Shown: piece after piece, positions 8,676-17,803 of the stretch
How the letters are laid out: every line of letters begins with the position of its first letter
Numbering within the stretch: the stretch's first letter is position 1
Position numbers and translations under genes: made by a program
Notes under the pieces: generated by a model
Seen by the model: only the letters and a program-made list of their open reading frames with translations
What the model was told of the DNA's origin: nothing
Database searches by the model: none
Assembly (NCBI GenBank): GCA_964450955.1
Contig: CAYVFI010000028.1
Span: 1 to 64,000 of the forward strand
DNA from: CAYNWT01 sp964450955
GTDB lineage: Bacteria > Planctomycetota > Planctomycetia > Planctomycetales > Planctomycetaceae
Direction of reading: 5' to 3'
DNA length: 64,000 bases

Positions 8676-9764
8676 ATGATTGGCCTCCACATATCAGAAC
8701 TCGATACACCCGCCCTTTGCATCGATTTGGATGCAATGGAATCCAACATCGCGGCTATGTCTGAGTTCATCAAATCCCGCGGCAAGCAGTGGCGACCACA
8801 CCAGAAGTGCCACAAGTCACCGGCCATCGCACAGCTTCAACTTAAAGCAGGAGCCATCGGCGTGACGTGCGCCAAAGTGTCTGAAGCTGAAGTCATGGCC
8901 GCGGGTGGAGTGAAAGACATTCTAATTGCCAACATGATTATGGGCGTTCAAAAACTAGAACGCGTTGCCAGGCTGTGCCAGATTGCGGACACGATCGTCA
9001 CGATCGACCACTACGCGCAGGCCGAAGCTCTGTCAGCCGTGTGCGTTCAACACAACGTACGCCCGCGAGTCATCGTGGAAGTGGATGTGGGAATGGAACG
9101 CGTCGGATCGCGGCCGGGTGCAGATGCCACGCGGTTGTATAAAGGCATTTCCGGATTCGACGGCATTCGCCCCGTCGGGATCATGGGCTACGAAGGCCAC
9201 CTGCAACGTGTGCCGGATCCGAATACGAAACGTGACCAAATCAATCAGGCGATGAGCGTCCTACGGCATACCCGCGATCAAATTCTCGCGGCAAATCTTT
9301 GCTGTGACATTGTGAGCGCTGGTGGAACCGGTTCTTACCAGATCACATCCGACTGCGATGGCGTGACCGAACTTCAGGCTGGCGGAGGAATCTTCGGAGA
9401 CCCTTTTTATAAACTCCAATGCGGCATCGCAGGCCTGCATCCCGCTCTGTCGGTTCTGACAACGGTCGTCAGCCGTCCCAGCCTCACGCGGGGTGTCGTC
9501 GATGCGGGGCGTAAGGCCATCGCCGCCGATCCGCAAATGCCACTCATGCGACATTACCCTGAATCCACAGTCGTGCAACTGAGCGCCGAACACGGCAAGC
9601 TGAACCTGGTCGGCGACGCTCGCGATTTGCAGATTGGCGATCGAACACAACTCACCGTTGGCTACTCCGACTTCACCACCATGCTGCATGATCAGTTCGT
9701 GGGTATCCGTAACGAGTACGTCGAGTCGGTATTCGAAATCGCCGGTCGCGGTTGTATCACGTAG
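8676..9764 (+). CDS. DSD1-family PLP enzyme, D-threonine aldolase-like
   Basis: A 362-residue fold-type III pyridoxal-phosphate enzyme of the alanine-racemase superfamily. The start LDTPALCIDLDAMESNI, the PLP-lysine region RPHQKCHKSP and the motif GVTCAKVSEAEVMAAGG match the D-threonine aldolase/D-serine dehydratase-like family. The C-terminal domain (AEHGKLNLVGDARDLQIGD) carries the His region that usually helps bind a metal. Expected activity is metal-dependent retro-aldol cleavage of D-threonine or other D-3-hydroxy amino acids; the exact substrate cannot be told from sequence. The gene stands alone, 113 bases after the TPR gene and convergent with the downstream protease. Confidence 0.88.
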   Translation: MIGLHISELDTPALCIDLDAMESNIAAMSEFIKSRGKQWRPHQKCHKSPAIAQLQLKAGAIGVTCAKVSEAEVMAAGGVKDILIANMIMGVQKLERVARLCQIADTIVTIDHYAQAEALSAVCVQHNVRPRVIVEVDVGMERVGSRPGADATRLYKGISGFDGIRPVGIMGYEGHLQRVPDPNTKRDQINQAMSVLRHTRDQILAANLCCDIVSAGGTGSYQITSDCDGVTELQAGGGIFGDPFYKLQCGIAGLHPALSVLTTVVSRPSLTRGVVDAGRKAIAADPQMPLMRHYPESTVVQLSAEHGKLNLVGDARDLQIGDRTQLTVGYSDFTTMLHDQFVGIRNEYVESVFEIAGRGCIT

Positions 9765-9770
9765 TCCGAC

Positions 9771-11336
9771 CTACTTATCGATTCTGACCGCCTTCTCATC
9801 CGCGGTCCGCAACGTCACCGGCTTCCCATCGAACTCTTTAACCGCAGCACGAAACTCAGCAGGGGTGTTCACCGCGCGATCGCCAACGCGAACGACAAAG
9901 TCCCCGGCCTGCAGTTTCAATCCGTGCCGTGACTCGTCCACGGAAAGAACCAGCACACCAGATTCGAAATCAATCGCACCCCCACCGCGCAGGTTCTTCG
10001 CTCGCGCCGTCGAATAGTCAACTCGGATACCGCGCCAGTCGGGAAACTCCGTCGCCGTTGCGACAATGTCAGCGTCGTTTTGCACGGGCCACTTACCCAG
10101 CGCCACCGTTTTTGTCACAAACTGTTTGTCGCGCGGACGCCAGATTTTTAACCGCGCGTCCTTGTTGGGACCGATCAAAGCAATCTCGCGCATCAGGTCC
10201 AGGTTCGAACGAACCGCCACCGATTCAACAGCCACCACAACATCGTTCGGTTCCAAACCACCACGAAGAGCCGGCGAGTTAGCAGTAATCGAAAGCGCTA
10301 CCGCACCGCCCGAGGGCCGTTTATCGGCTGGTAATCCGTCAAAGTCTTCTACTGTTGCATCCGCTGGTCGGACTCCAAGAAACCCGTAGCCAACTTCGTA
10401 ACCCTGCATCAGCCGATCCAGCACACGCACAAAACCTGACGTGAAAGGGATCGCGTATCCAGCAGACTGCTCGTAACCCCGCATTGGCGCAAGCGACGTT
10501 GTGATTCCAATCAGATTTCCATCCAAATCCAACAACGCACCTCCACTGGTTCCCAGTGGTAACGCGACGCCGATTTGCACGAGCGTGCCAAAGTGATGCA
10601 AGTTGTCAAACAGTCGGAATTCGTTTTCGAAGTCGGGTCGGTTCGTGAACGGCGACCGCATCACGTTACTCACAATTCCCCAACTCACGCTGGCTGAACC
10701 GTCTTTCGCGATTGTGTACGGATTGCCTAAAGCAAATACGAATTGGCCCTTCTTCGGCTGAGTAACAGTGGGAACCAGCGCTGGCGGGTTCTCTGCCAGA
10801 CGCTGGTCGCTTAGCGTAATCACAGCCAGGTCGCTGTGCGGATCGGCCGCGACAATTGATGACTTAAACCGCGGTCTATTGGCGATGGTCACCCACAAAT
10901 CCGAACCGGCGTTGTCAGCGTTCTTACCGAACACCGGCCCGCCGCGTACCACATGGTAGTTGGTCAGAATCAGCAGCGGATGCCGCGGGTTCTTCGTCCT
11001 GACAATAACGCCCGCTCCAAAGTCGCTTGGAATAAACGCGGCGTCGGCAGCGACATCATCCGTATTGAAATTAAACCCACGCAGGCCACTGGCGACACCA
11101 CCGCGAACCTCTAACCCCTTTTTTACGCGAGCAATCGAAACGACAGCCGGTTCGGCCTTTTCAATGATGCGAATATTCGCCTGCTGAATGTTCTTCAGCA
11201 GTTCAACGTTTTGAGCCGTCACACTGCCAACGACAACAGACAGCAACACCGCAGCGCGAACCAGATTCAACACCAGATTCAACGCGTGCCTGCAATGCAG
11301 CGTAAGTGTTGCGGGGAACAGTCTGACTAAAGCCAC
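9771..11336 (-). CDS. HtrA/DegP-like serine protease with PDZ domains
   Basis: A 521-residue exported trypsin-like protease. I place the start at a GTG at 11336 because AAGGAGG sits 6 bases before it and it gives a signal or anchor segment (LVRAAVLLSVVVGSVTAQ). The longer open frame to 11531 would run into recA. The catalytic triad is visible as His128 (LTNYHVV), Asp169 (DPHSDLAVI) and Ser264 (PLGTSGGAL). The usual GNSGGP around the serine is GTSGGA, a mild deviation. Two PDZ-like domains follow (about 315-405 and 430-515; GYGFLGVRP, GGLEPNDVVVAVE, LKLQAGDFVVRVGD). Role: periplasmic protein quality control. It starts 64 bases downstream of the recA stop. Confidence 0.9.
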   Translation of the reverse strand: MALVRLFPATLTLHCRHALNLVLNLVRAAVLLSVVVGSVTAQNVELLKNIQQANIRIIEKAEPAVVSIARVKKGLEVRGGVASGLRGFNFNTDDVAADAAFIPSDFGAGVIVRTKNPRHPLLILTNYHVVRGGPVFGKNADNAGSDLWVTIANRPRFKSSIVAADPHSDLAVITLSDQRLAENPPALVPTVTQPKKGQFVFALGNPYTIAKDGSASVSWGIVSNVMRSPFTNRPDFENEFRLFDNLHHFGTLVQIGVALPLGTSGGALLDLDGNLIGITTSLAPMRGYEQSAGYAIPFTSGFVRVLDRLMQGYEVGYGFLGVRPADATVEDFDGLPADKRPSGGAVALSITANSPALRGGLEPNDVVVAVESVAVRSNLDLMREIALIGPNKDARLKIWRPRDKQFVTKTVALGKWPVQNDADIVATATEFPDWRGIRVDYSTARAKNLRGGGAIDFESGVLVLSVDESRHGLKLQAGDFVVRVGDRAVNTPAEFRAAVKEFDGKPVTLRTADEKAVRIDK

Positions 11337-11400
11337 ACTGTTCCTCCTTACTGTCCCGGCGACAAATCGAACAATCACACCAATCCCGATTCCATTGAGA

Positions 11401-12507
11401 TTACTCTGCTGCAACCTCTTCTTCGGCCGCTTCCGGAGCAACATTTGCCGGCGTCGAATCCGGGTCAGGCATGCCGCGAGCAGCAAGGACTTTCTTGCGA
11501 ACTTCCGCCGCTTTGTCCGGGTTCTCTTCAAGAAACACGCGCGCCTTGTCGCGGCCCTGCCCCAGCTTAATCTTGCCGTAACTAAACCAGCTACCGCTTT
11601 GCTGAATGACTTTGTCGGCGATCGCCATGTCCAGCAGGTCAGCTTCGTAGCTGATCCCGCAAACGTTCAGCATGTCGAATTCAGCAATGCGGAACGGAGG
11701 AGCCACCTTGTTCTTGACAATTTTTGCTCGCATACGAATGCCAACCTGCGTGTCGCCGTCCTTCAAAGTACTAATTCGACGCACATCAATTCGGCACGAA
11801 CAGTAAAACTTCAACGCGCGGCCGCCGGGTGTCGTTTCCGGACTACCAAACATCACACCAATCTTCTCACGAAGCTGGTTAATGAACACGACGGTTGTCT
11901 TCGAACGAGCAATACAGCCCGTCAGTTTTCGCATGGCCTGGCTCATCATACGAGCCTGAAGACCCACGTGCGAGTCGCCAATTTCGCCGTCCAATTCCGC
12001 CTTAGGAACCAAAGCAGCAACTGAGTCAATCACGATGATATCCACAGCGTTTGACTTCACCAACATCTCGGCAATCTGCAAACCTTCTTCGCCGTACGAT
12101 GGCTGGCTGACCAGCAGCGATTCCAAATCGACACCCAATCGACTGGCCCACGATGGGTCCAAAGCGTGTTCAGCATCAACGAACGCAGCAATTCCACCAG
12201 CCTTCTGTGCGCTTGCAATCGAGTGCAGCGCCAGGGTGGTTTTACCGCTGGATTCCGGCCCGTACAGTTCGATGATTCGGCCGCGTGGAAGACCGCGGCC
12301 ACCTAGTGCCAGGTCCAGTGATAAAGCACCGGTTGAGATACCCGGTACGCCACCGGCTGCAGGCTGATCCAACCGCATGATCGAGCCCTGGCCAAAGGCT
12401 TTCTCAATCTGACCGACCGCATTGTCCAGCAATGCCTTGCCTTCAGCGGCATCTTTCGGGATCGGATTCGGTTTCTTAGGTGCCGGTTTGGTTCGTCCAC
12501 GTGCCAT
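11401..12507 (-). CDS. recA: recombinase A
   Basis: A 368-residue RecA, the ATP-dependent strand-exchange and SOS co-protease protein. The Walker A motif GPESSGKTTLA, the strand VDIIVIDSVAALVPKAE and the loop region FINQLREKIGVMFGSPETTP are all present, with a typical acidic, Ala-rich C-terminal tail (VAPEAAEEEVAAE). Length is normal for the family, and the lysine/proline-rich N-terminal extension (RTKPAPKKPNPIP) is slightly longer than in E. coli. The HtrA-like protease follows on the same strand, so the two may be co-transcribed. I could not recognise a LexA operator upstream. Confidence 0.98.
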   Translation of the reverse strand: MARGRTKPAPKKPNPIPKDAAEGKALLDNAVGQIEKAFGQGSIMRLDQPAAGGVPGISTGALSLDLALGGRGLPRGRIIELYGPESSGKTTLALHSIASAQKAGGIAAFVDAEHALDPSWASRLGVDLESLLVSQPSYGEEGLQIAEMLVKSNAVDIIVIDSVAALVPKAELDGEIGDSHVGLQARMMSQAMRKLTGCIARSKTTVVFINQLREKIGVMFGSPETTPGGRALKFYCSCRIDVRRISTLKDGDTQVGIRMRAKIVKNKVAPPFRIAEFDMLNVCGISYEADLLDMAIADKVIQQSGSWFSYGKIKLGQGRDKARVFLEENPDKAAEVRKKVLAARGMPDPDSTPANVAPEAAEEEVAAE

Positions 12508-12824
12508 TTCTTAATCCCTCAACTAACTCGACCAAAGTACGCCAAAACTCGTAGATTCGCGAGATTGTAGCGTTTGAATAGAAGCCCCACGAGTGACCCG
12601 CGACGGCTTTTTAAGCCGAAACGCAGTGTTCAGTCCGTTGAAAGACCTCCACGATGGGAGTGGGCCGTATTGGCTGACGCGGAAGTGAGAATGATTAAGC
12701 GGCACGCGCCGAAGGGAACCCGTAAATGTGTGAGCTTACCGTAGTTCACCCGGATTTAATCACTCCAGGACCTAATGGGAATGCTGGGTCGACCATTCGG
12801 TGTGTCGCAGGAAACGACGTGGCA
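12508..12824. other. intergenic region upstream of recA
   Basis: About 317 bases between recA and the PEP-CTERM gene. A short perfect hairpin (GGCTT-TTT-AAGCC) lies near 12606-12618. No open frame, tRNA or convincing SOS box was recognised. The recA promoter presumably lies in the part nearest 12507. Confidence 0.5.
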
Positions 12825-13733
12825 TCAGTCGCGATCTGAACTCGCGACAGAATCAGTTTCACGACGCTTCCGCCGGCAGGTTCCAAACACACCGCCCATT
12901 CCAAGCAACAGGAAACTGCTGGGTTCAGGGGTCTGAGCCGAGTTACCAATGGTGAATTCCGACGCAGCCCAGTGCTCTCGTCCGCCCCACCCGTTGGCTG
13001 TGTTCGAATCGCTATCGTCACCCAAAACCAGAACCACCTTGCTTAGCGTCATTCCACTGTCAGCAAACACGCCGAAATGGATGGTCTCGCCGTTTCCAAA
13101 GCTGGTCGCCGGAAAGTTGATCGCCTGATTGTCAATCAGGTTGTTCATGTCGTCATAGACGCGAACGAATCCCGACTGCAGAACTCCATCGCCATTGTCG
13201 AAACCGGCTTCGAAGTCATGTAGGTTCACACCGAAGTGATCGATCTGCGTTGCCGAGCCGGTGAAGTCAAAGACAGCAGCGTTTGGCGTTTCCAACCCAC
13301 CGCTGGACGCAGAATCGGGAGCCGACTGACTGTCGATTCCCCAGTTCACACTTCCAGCACCACCCTGCGACACACTTGATTCAATCGCAAGCGTTGAGTT
13401 CGAGAGAATGTCGTCGCCCAGTGTCAGGGTTCCACCATCCAGACCGTAAGGCTGTCCGGTCTTGAAGTTGACATCGGCGACTGAGTACGAAAAGTTGTTA
13501 CCGCCGAACGAACCTGTGCGGGACACACCGTTCAACCCTGTCGCGGCCGCGGGCCCTGCTCCAAAGATTCCGGACCCATCGTCCGTCAACAGCGAAGCCC
13601 CCGCGCCCATATCGTTGGCCAGCACGTGCGCGTTAAACGCAGCTTCGTTGCCAACAAAGTAAATTAAGCCGGCCTCACAGGTATGGCACACAGATAGAAC
13701 GCAAGCGGCGACAATCGCACTTCGATAATACAC
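12825..13733 (-). CDS. PEP-CTERM sorting domain protein
   Basis: A 302-residue exported protein ending in the PEP-CTERM signature: PEPSSFLLLGMGGVFGTCRRKRR, that is Pro-Glu-Pro, a hydrophobic run and a basic cluster. Such proteins are sorted and cleaved by exosortase and are often tied to exopolysaccharide. The start is placed at GTG 13733, preceded by GGAG at 9 bases, giving the signal peptide YYRSAIVAACVLSVCHTCEA; an ATG at 13778 is an alternative. The body is Gly/Asp/Ser-rich and probably beta-sandwich (FDFTGSATQIDHFGVNLHDFE), like other extracellular domains of this class. No exosortase gene is present in the window. Confidence 0.82.
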   Translation of the reverse strand: MYYRSAIVAACVLSVCHTCEAGLIYFVGNEAAFNAHVLANDMGAGASLLTDDGSGIFGAGPAAATGLNGVSRTGSFGGNNFSYSVADVNFKTGQPYGLDGGTLTLGDDILSNSTLAIESSVSQGGAGSVNWGIDSQSAPDSASSGGLETPNAAVFDFTGSATQIDHFGVNLHDFEAGFDNGDGVLQSGFVRVYDDMNNLIDNQAINFPATSFGNGETIHFGVFADSGMTLSKVVLVLGDDSDSNTANGWGGREHWAASEFTIGNSAQTPEPSSFLLLGMGGVFGTCRRKRRETDSVASSDRD

Positions 13734-13906
13734 GATCAGGTACTCCGGTGAAGCTGTGCCCACTGAAGCATAGACCACATGAAACCGCTGGGATGCTAAA
13801 CCTCAACACAATATGTTTCGCAATGACAACACATCAGCACAATCGTCCGGAAGTCGCACAAGTATTAGGACCACACCCCGCGTATTCAGTCGTTCCCGCC
13901 CAGTCG

Positions 13907-14250
13907 TCAGTGGTGCAGGAAAACGACGTTGGTCGCCTCAGGTTCAGCCGGACGTGATATCGAAAACGTGTCCGCCCACTTCTGCATGAATTCCTGACAC
14001 TTCGGCGTGCCGTAGTTCAGAAGCCTGCCAGTCCTGATGGGCCGATCAATGTCACCGATCTGCCCGCGAACCGTGGTGTGCAACGCGGCGCGGGCTTCGA
14101 CATCTCCTGCGGCGGCAATAACACGGTTCGTCAGTGTTCGACTTCCGGACCGATCTCGTAAGCATCCCCTTTTGATTTACCATACGTTCTGACAACAACA
14201 CACCGGTTCAGCCATCCGCCCTCAGGGCCAACACAACAAACGTCGAACCA
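13907..14250 (-). pseudogene. possible frameshifted gene remnant
   Basis: Two protein-like stretches follow each other on the minus strand in different frames. The upstream one (about 14250-14131) reads WLNRCVVVRTYGKSKGDAYEIGPEVEH then stop, given here in part as VRTYGKSKGDAYEIGPEVE. The next (about 14133-13907) reads TNRVIAAAGDVEARAALHTT, then LLNYGTPKCQEFMQKWADTF before a stop. The composition looks like coding sequence broken by a frameshift near 14131. I do not recognise the family, and both pieces lack a start, so this could equally be chance. Confidence 0.3.
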
Positions 14251-14311
14251 CTGAAAGCCAAACACAGGAAAATCAACTACAGTAAAGAACCCCGATCCAC
14301 GGAAGATTCTT

Positions 14312-16102
14312 ATGTTGCATTCTGCTTGCCGCCTGGCCGTTATCTTACCCACCGCCATGGCGTACGTTCTGGCCTCCCTGCCGGCATCTGGCGCGCAGGA
14401 CAACAGGATCGACGCCAAACAGTTGCTGGCGCCGAATCAGGTTACCGAAATCGCAATCCGAGTCGCGGACGCTGACTGGCAGAGACTGTGCAACCAGGCA
14501 CGCGACATGAGCGCGATGTTTAGCGGTGTTGATACAGCCAGTCCATATTCGTACGTGAAAGCGGACATCGTCATCGACGGGGTTGAAATCAAGTCCGTCG
14601 GAATTAGGAAGAAAGGGCTTATTGGTTCCAACGATAATCAGCGGCCTTCACTCAAGATCAAATTCGACGAATACGAGAAGCAGGATCCGATTAAAGGCCT
14701 GGGCCGACTCACGCTTAACAACAACAAACAGGATGCATCGCTGATTAGTCAGTTCCTGACCTACAAGCTGTTCCGAGACGCCGGCCTGCACGCGCCGCGT
14801 ACGGGCTTTGCAAAGGTCACTGTCAACGGCAGCTACCTGGGCGTCTACACGCATGTCGAAAGTGTCAGAAAAGCGTTCCTCCGCGATTCATTCGGAGATG
14901 ACTCCGGCAACCTGTATGAAGGAACGCTCACCGACTTCTACCCCCGGACCATCGACAAGCTGGAAGCAAAATCCAAAGCGGCCGACAAAGATCGCAGCCA
15001 GATCAGCCGGCTCACAACACTGCTCGCACGCAAAGGTGAATTGCCATTGGACGAACTCGGAAAGCTGATTGACGTCGATGACTTCTTCCGGTTCTGGGCG
15101 ATGGAAGGGTTGCTGCGAATGTGGGATGGCTACGCCAGCAACCAAAACAACTTCTTCATTTACATGAACCCAAAAACCGGGCTCGGATACTTCATACCGT
15201 GGGGAGCCGACCAATCGTTTTCGGACGGTGGACCATTCGCGCGATGGGGTGGTGCCGGGGGGCCAACGTCTTTGTATACAAACAGCGTGCTCGCGAATCG
15301 ACTTTACAACACGCCCGGCATGGCTGATCGCTACCGCAGGACAATGAACACCCTGCTGACTACCGTCTGGAAAGAAAAGCAAATTCTTGCTGAGATCGAC
15401 CGTTTGGAGGAACTGCTGTCTCCCCACCTTAGCGACGCACAACGCAGCGTTCCTCGAGGAATGGACACCCTCCGCGGTTTCATCAAATCGCGCCGTGACG
15501 TCGTGGCAAAAGAACTCTCCGACTGGCCAGCCGCAGCCGAAGCTCAACCACGCAAGCCAATGTACGCCGTTCCCGTCGGTTCTCTAACCGGATCCTTCAC
15601 GGGCGAATGGCACTCTCGACAACCCAGCGCCGCAGAGAACGCGGGCAAGGCAAAGTTGAAGATGAAGTTGGATGGCCAGGATATACAGTTCGAAAAGCTT
15701 GGCTCTGGAGCCTGGCCCATGGAAGCGCGCCGCCGGTTCGGGCCTCCGGGTGGAAATATCGGCGCTCCGCGTGTGAGCGTCGTGTTGACAGGGATCCGCG
15801 AATCAGACGACGAACAGATTGTCGTATCACTTACCGTTGATCGAGACGCATTCGAAACCGCTAAGCCCGGCACAGCGATAAAAGTTATCGGCCGACTGAC
15901 AGAAGGACGCAGTGGTGGATTCGGTTTTCCAGGCTTCGGGGGCGGCGGCCCTATGCGATCTGTCAGCGGAACTCTGCAACTGACCGAAGCAGGAACCGAA
16001 CAGGACGCGGCTGTCCGCGGCAAAGTTAATCTTCAGATCCTTGAAACCCGAGGCGGACTGTTTGATCGACGCGGGCGTGGTGGCCGACGTCGCCCCCGTT
16101 AG
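14312..16102 (+). CDS. CotH kinase family secreted protein
   Basis: A 596-residue exported protein. A signal peptide (LAVILPTAMAYVLASLPASGAQ) precedes a CotH domain of about 370 residues: VTEIAIRVADADWQRL, VGIRKKGLIGSNDNQRPSLK, KLTLNNN-like GRLTLNNNKQDASLISQFL, GYASNQNNFFIYMNPKTG and WGADQSFSDGG. CotH proteins of Bacillus are atypical protein kinases that phosphorylate spore-coat proteins; the role of bacterial exported versions is unknown. The C-terminal 200 residues form a separate beta-rich domain ending in a Gly/Phe-rich and Arg-rich tail (FGFPGFGGGG, RRGRGGRRRPR). A second CotH gene lies at 61393-63225. It converges on the FHA-kinase with a 62-base gap. Confidence 0.88.
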   Translation: MLHSACRLAVILPTAMAYVLASLPASGAQDNRIDAKQLLAPNQVTEIAIRVADADWQRLCNQARDMSAMFSGVDTASPYSYVKADIVIDGVEIKSVGIRKKGLIGSNDNQRPSLKIKFDEYEKQDPIKGLGRLTLNNNKQDASLISQFLTYKLFRDAGLHAPRTGFAKVTVNGSYLGVYTHVESVRKAFLRDSFGDDSGNLYEGTLTDFYPRTIDKLEAKSKAADKDRSQISRLTTLLARKGELPLDELGKLIDVDDFFRFWAMEGLLRMWDGYASNQNNFFIYMNPKTGLGYFIPWGADQSFSDGGPFARWGGAGGPTSLYTNSVLANRLYNTPGMADRYRRTMNTLLTTVWKEKQILAEIDRLEELLSPHLSDAQRSVPRGMDTLRGFIKSRRDVVAKELSDWPAAAEAQPRKPMYAVPVGSLTGSFTGEWHSRQPSAAENAGKAKLKMKLDGQDIQFEKLGSGAWPMEARRRFGPPGGNIGAPRVSVVLTGIRESDDEQIVVSLTVDRDAFETAKPGTAIKVIGRLTEGRSGGFGFPGFGGGGPMRSVSGTLQLTEAGTEQDAAVRGKVNLQILETRGGLFDRRGRGGRRRPR

Positions 16103-16164
16103 GGGCAACGTGCCGGCGCGACGATTGGAGACTGAACCGTATTCCGCAGGCTTTTTGAGACCCA

Positions 16165-17382
16165 TTACATGCAGAATGGCTCCAGCGCCAATCGCATTTC
16201 TTCGGCCGTTTGATATCGGTCTTCAGCTTCGTGAGCCAGTGATTTCGTAATGACCGCTGCTAATTCAGGCGGCACCCTCACCCGCTTCGATATTGGAATT
16301 GGGCCACTATTCAGAACGGCCGCCAGTGGCGTTGAGTGATCGTCCAGGTCGTAAATCATCTTGCCCGAAATCAACGTATACAGCGTCGCTCCAACCGCAA
16401 AAATATCTGCCTGAGGCTTGGCGTAGCGACAACTCACGACCTGCTCAGGCGGCATGAAACACAGCGTGCCCTTAATCTCGTTCTCGCCACTAATCTGGCT
16501 CATGCCAGCATCCATGAAGTTCTTCGCCAACCCGAAGTCCGCAATCTTCGCGCTAAGCCCGCCAGCTCGCTTCGCCACAAGTATGTTTTTCGGTTTCACA
16601 TCTCGATGAACCAAATCCAGCTTGTGCGCGTAACCGAGTCCGTCCAGAACCTGGCGAGCCAGCCCGCAGGCAACTCGGATGCGATCGTTCAACTTCAGCT
16701 CAGCCAGCGTCTTGTCGATGTCAACGGCATCAACATACTCCATCGCCAAGAAAAGCCGACCGTCAACGACACCCGTTTCCACGAAGCGAACGATCCGCTT
16801 GTGCCGCAGCTGTTTCAGCACCTTTCCCTCACGCAGGAACGTCTGAATCGTCATCTCAGACAATTGCATTCCCGGCTGAATAAGTTTTAACGCGACATCT
16901 TTTCGAGACGTTTGATCGGTCGCGTGGTAAACAACACCCATCGAACCTCGCCCGATTTCCCGAACGATGTCGTAGTTCACAATCGTCTGCAAAGCGTCAG
17001 GAGACGGCCCCAGCATTGTCTCCGCTAACGGGTCGCTGCCGAGTTGAAACATTTGCGTTGCTGCGTTGTCCTGCACGCCCTCAACACGCACTCGAATTTC
17101 CGTTTGGCCGCCGGAAATTGTGTCGCCGTCTTTAAGCCAAATGTCGGACACCCGCCTGCCGTTGACGTACGTGCCGTTGCTGCTTTCCAAATCGACAAGA
17201 TGGCACTCGGGCGGCTTCACTTCCACACGAAAGTGGTTCCGTGAAAAATGCCTGTCCTCAGGAAGTCGCAGCTGCGCGTTATCGGCGCGACCCACCAGCA
17301 ACGTATCGTGCCCGTCAAATTGTCGAGTCTCACCCTGGTGCGGGCCCGTCATTACTTCCAATGTCACCTTAGGAAGTGACAT
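16165..17382 (-). CDS. FHA domain Ser/Thr protein kinase
   Basis: A 405-residue cytosolic protein from the ATG at 17382, preceded by AAGGA; an in-frame ATG at 17415 is possible. An N-terminal FHA domain (about 8-95; VGRADNAQLRL, HFSRNHFRV, DLESSNGTYVNG) binds phosphothreonine peptides. A linker leads to a Hanks-type kinase domain (about 138-400) with the glycine loop GRGSMGVVY, catalytic Lys in VALKL, HRD loop LVHRDVKPKN and DFG. All catalytic residues are present, so it should be active. There is no membrane segment or PASTA domain, so the kinase is soluble and its FHA domain may read its own or partner phosphorylation. No phosphatase is adjacent. Confidence 0.93.
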   Translation of the reverse strand: MSLPKVTLEVMTGPHQGETRQFDGHDTLLVGRADNAQLRLPEDRHFSRNHFRVEVKPPECHLVDLESSNGTYVNGRRVSDIWLKDGDTISGGQTEIRVRVEGVQDNAATQMFQLGSDPLAETMLGPSPDALQTIVNYDIVREIGRGSMGVVYHATDQTSRKDVALKLIQPGMQLSEMTIQTFLREGKVLKQLRHKRIVRFVETGVVDGRLFLAMEYVDAVDIDKTLAELKLNDRIRVACGLARQVLDGLGYAHKLDLVHRDVKPKNILVAKRAGGLSAKIADFGLAKNFMDAGMSQISGENEIKGTLCFMPPEQVVSCRYAKPQADIFAVGATLYTLISGKMIYDLDDHSTPLAAVLNSGPIPISKRVRVPPELAAVITKSLAHEAEDRYQTAEEMRLALEPFCM

Positions 17383-17803
17383 GAGTCTTTGATCCTTATC
17401 TCCCGAGCAGCCCAATAATATTCACCCCGATCGGCTAACTCAACGGCGACCTGAAAAAAGCGTGCTTAACCCAGCTACATCCAACTCCGCCGCACGCGGG
17501 GGTTTCCATAGTCCCCGATTGGGCGCTGGCCTTCGGCACACCAGACCGAACCCAAAAGATCGCTAACCGACAATCAAGCAACGCCACCACCAGCAGTCGG
17601 TGACGCTGTCTCAATCAATCACGCTCGAACTGCCAGAACGTGCGGCGACCAACTTCGCCGTTGCACGTCCCAACCGCGGTAAAATGTCGCTGAACGCTGA
17701 CAACCAGGGCCGGCGCCCACTCACTGATAAACATCGCCGATGACGGACGGATTCGCAGGAGCGGTTTCGGCCGGAACACTGGCAGATTACACCCACTGTC
17801 AAC
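17383..17803. other. intergenic region with no recognised feature
   Basis: About 420 bases between the FHA-kinase start and the TlpA-like gene stop. It should contain the kinase promoter. I saw no open frame with coding character, no strong hairpin and no RNA gene. Confidence 0.4.

Noticed and set aside
12508..12700. LexA-type SOS box upstream of recA
   Set aside because: No clear palindrome matching a known LexA consensus was found; planctomycete operators are poorly known, so absence is not proof.
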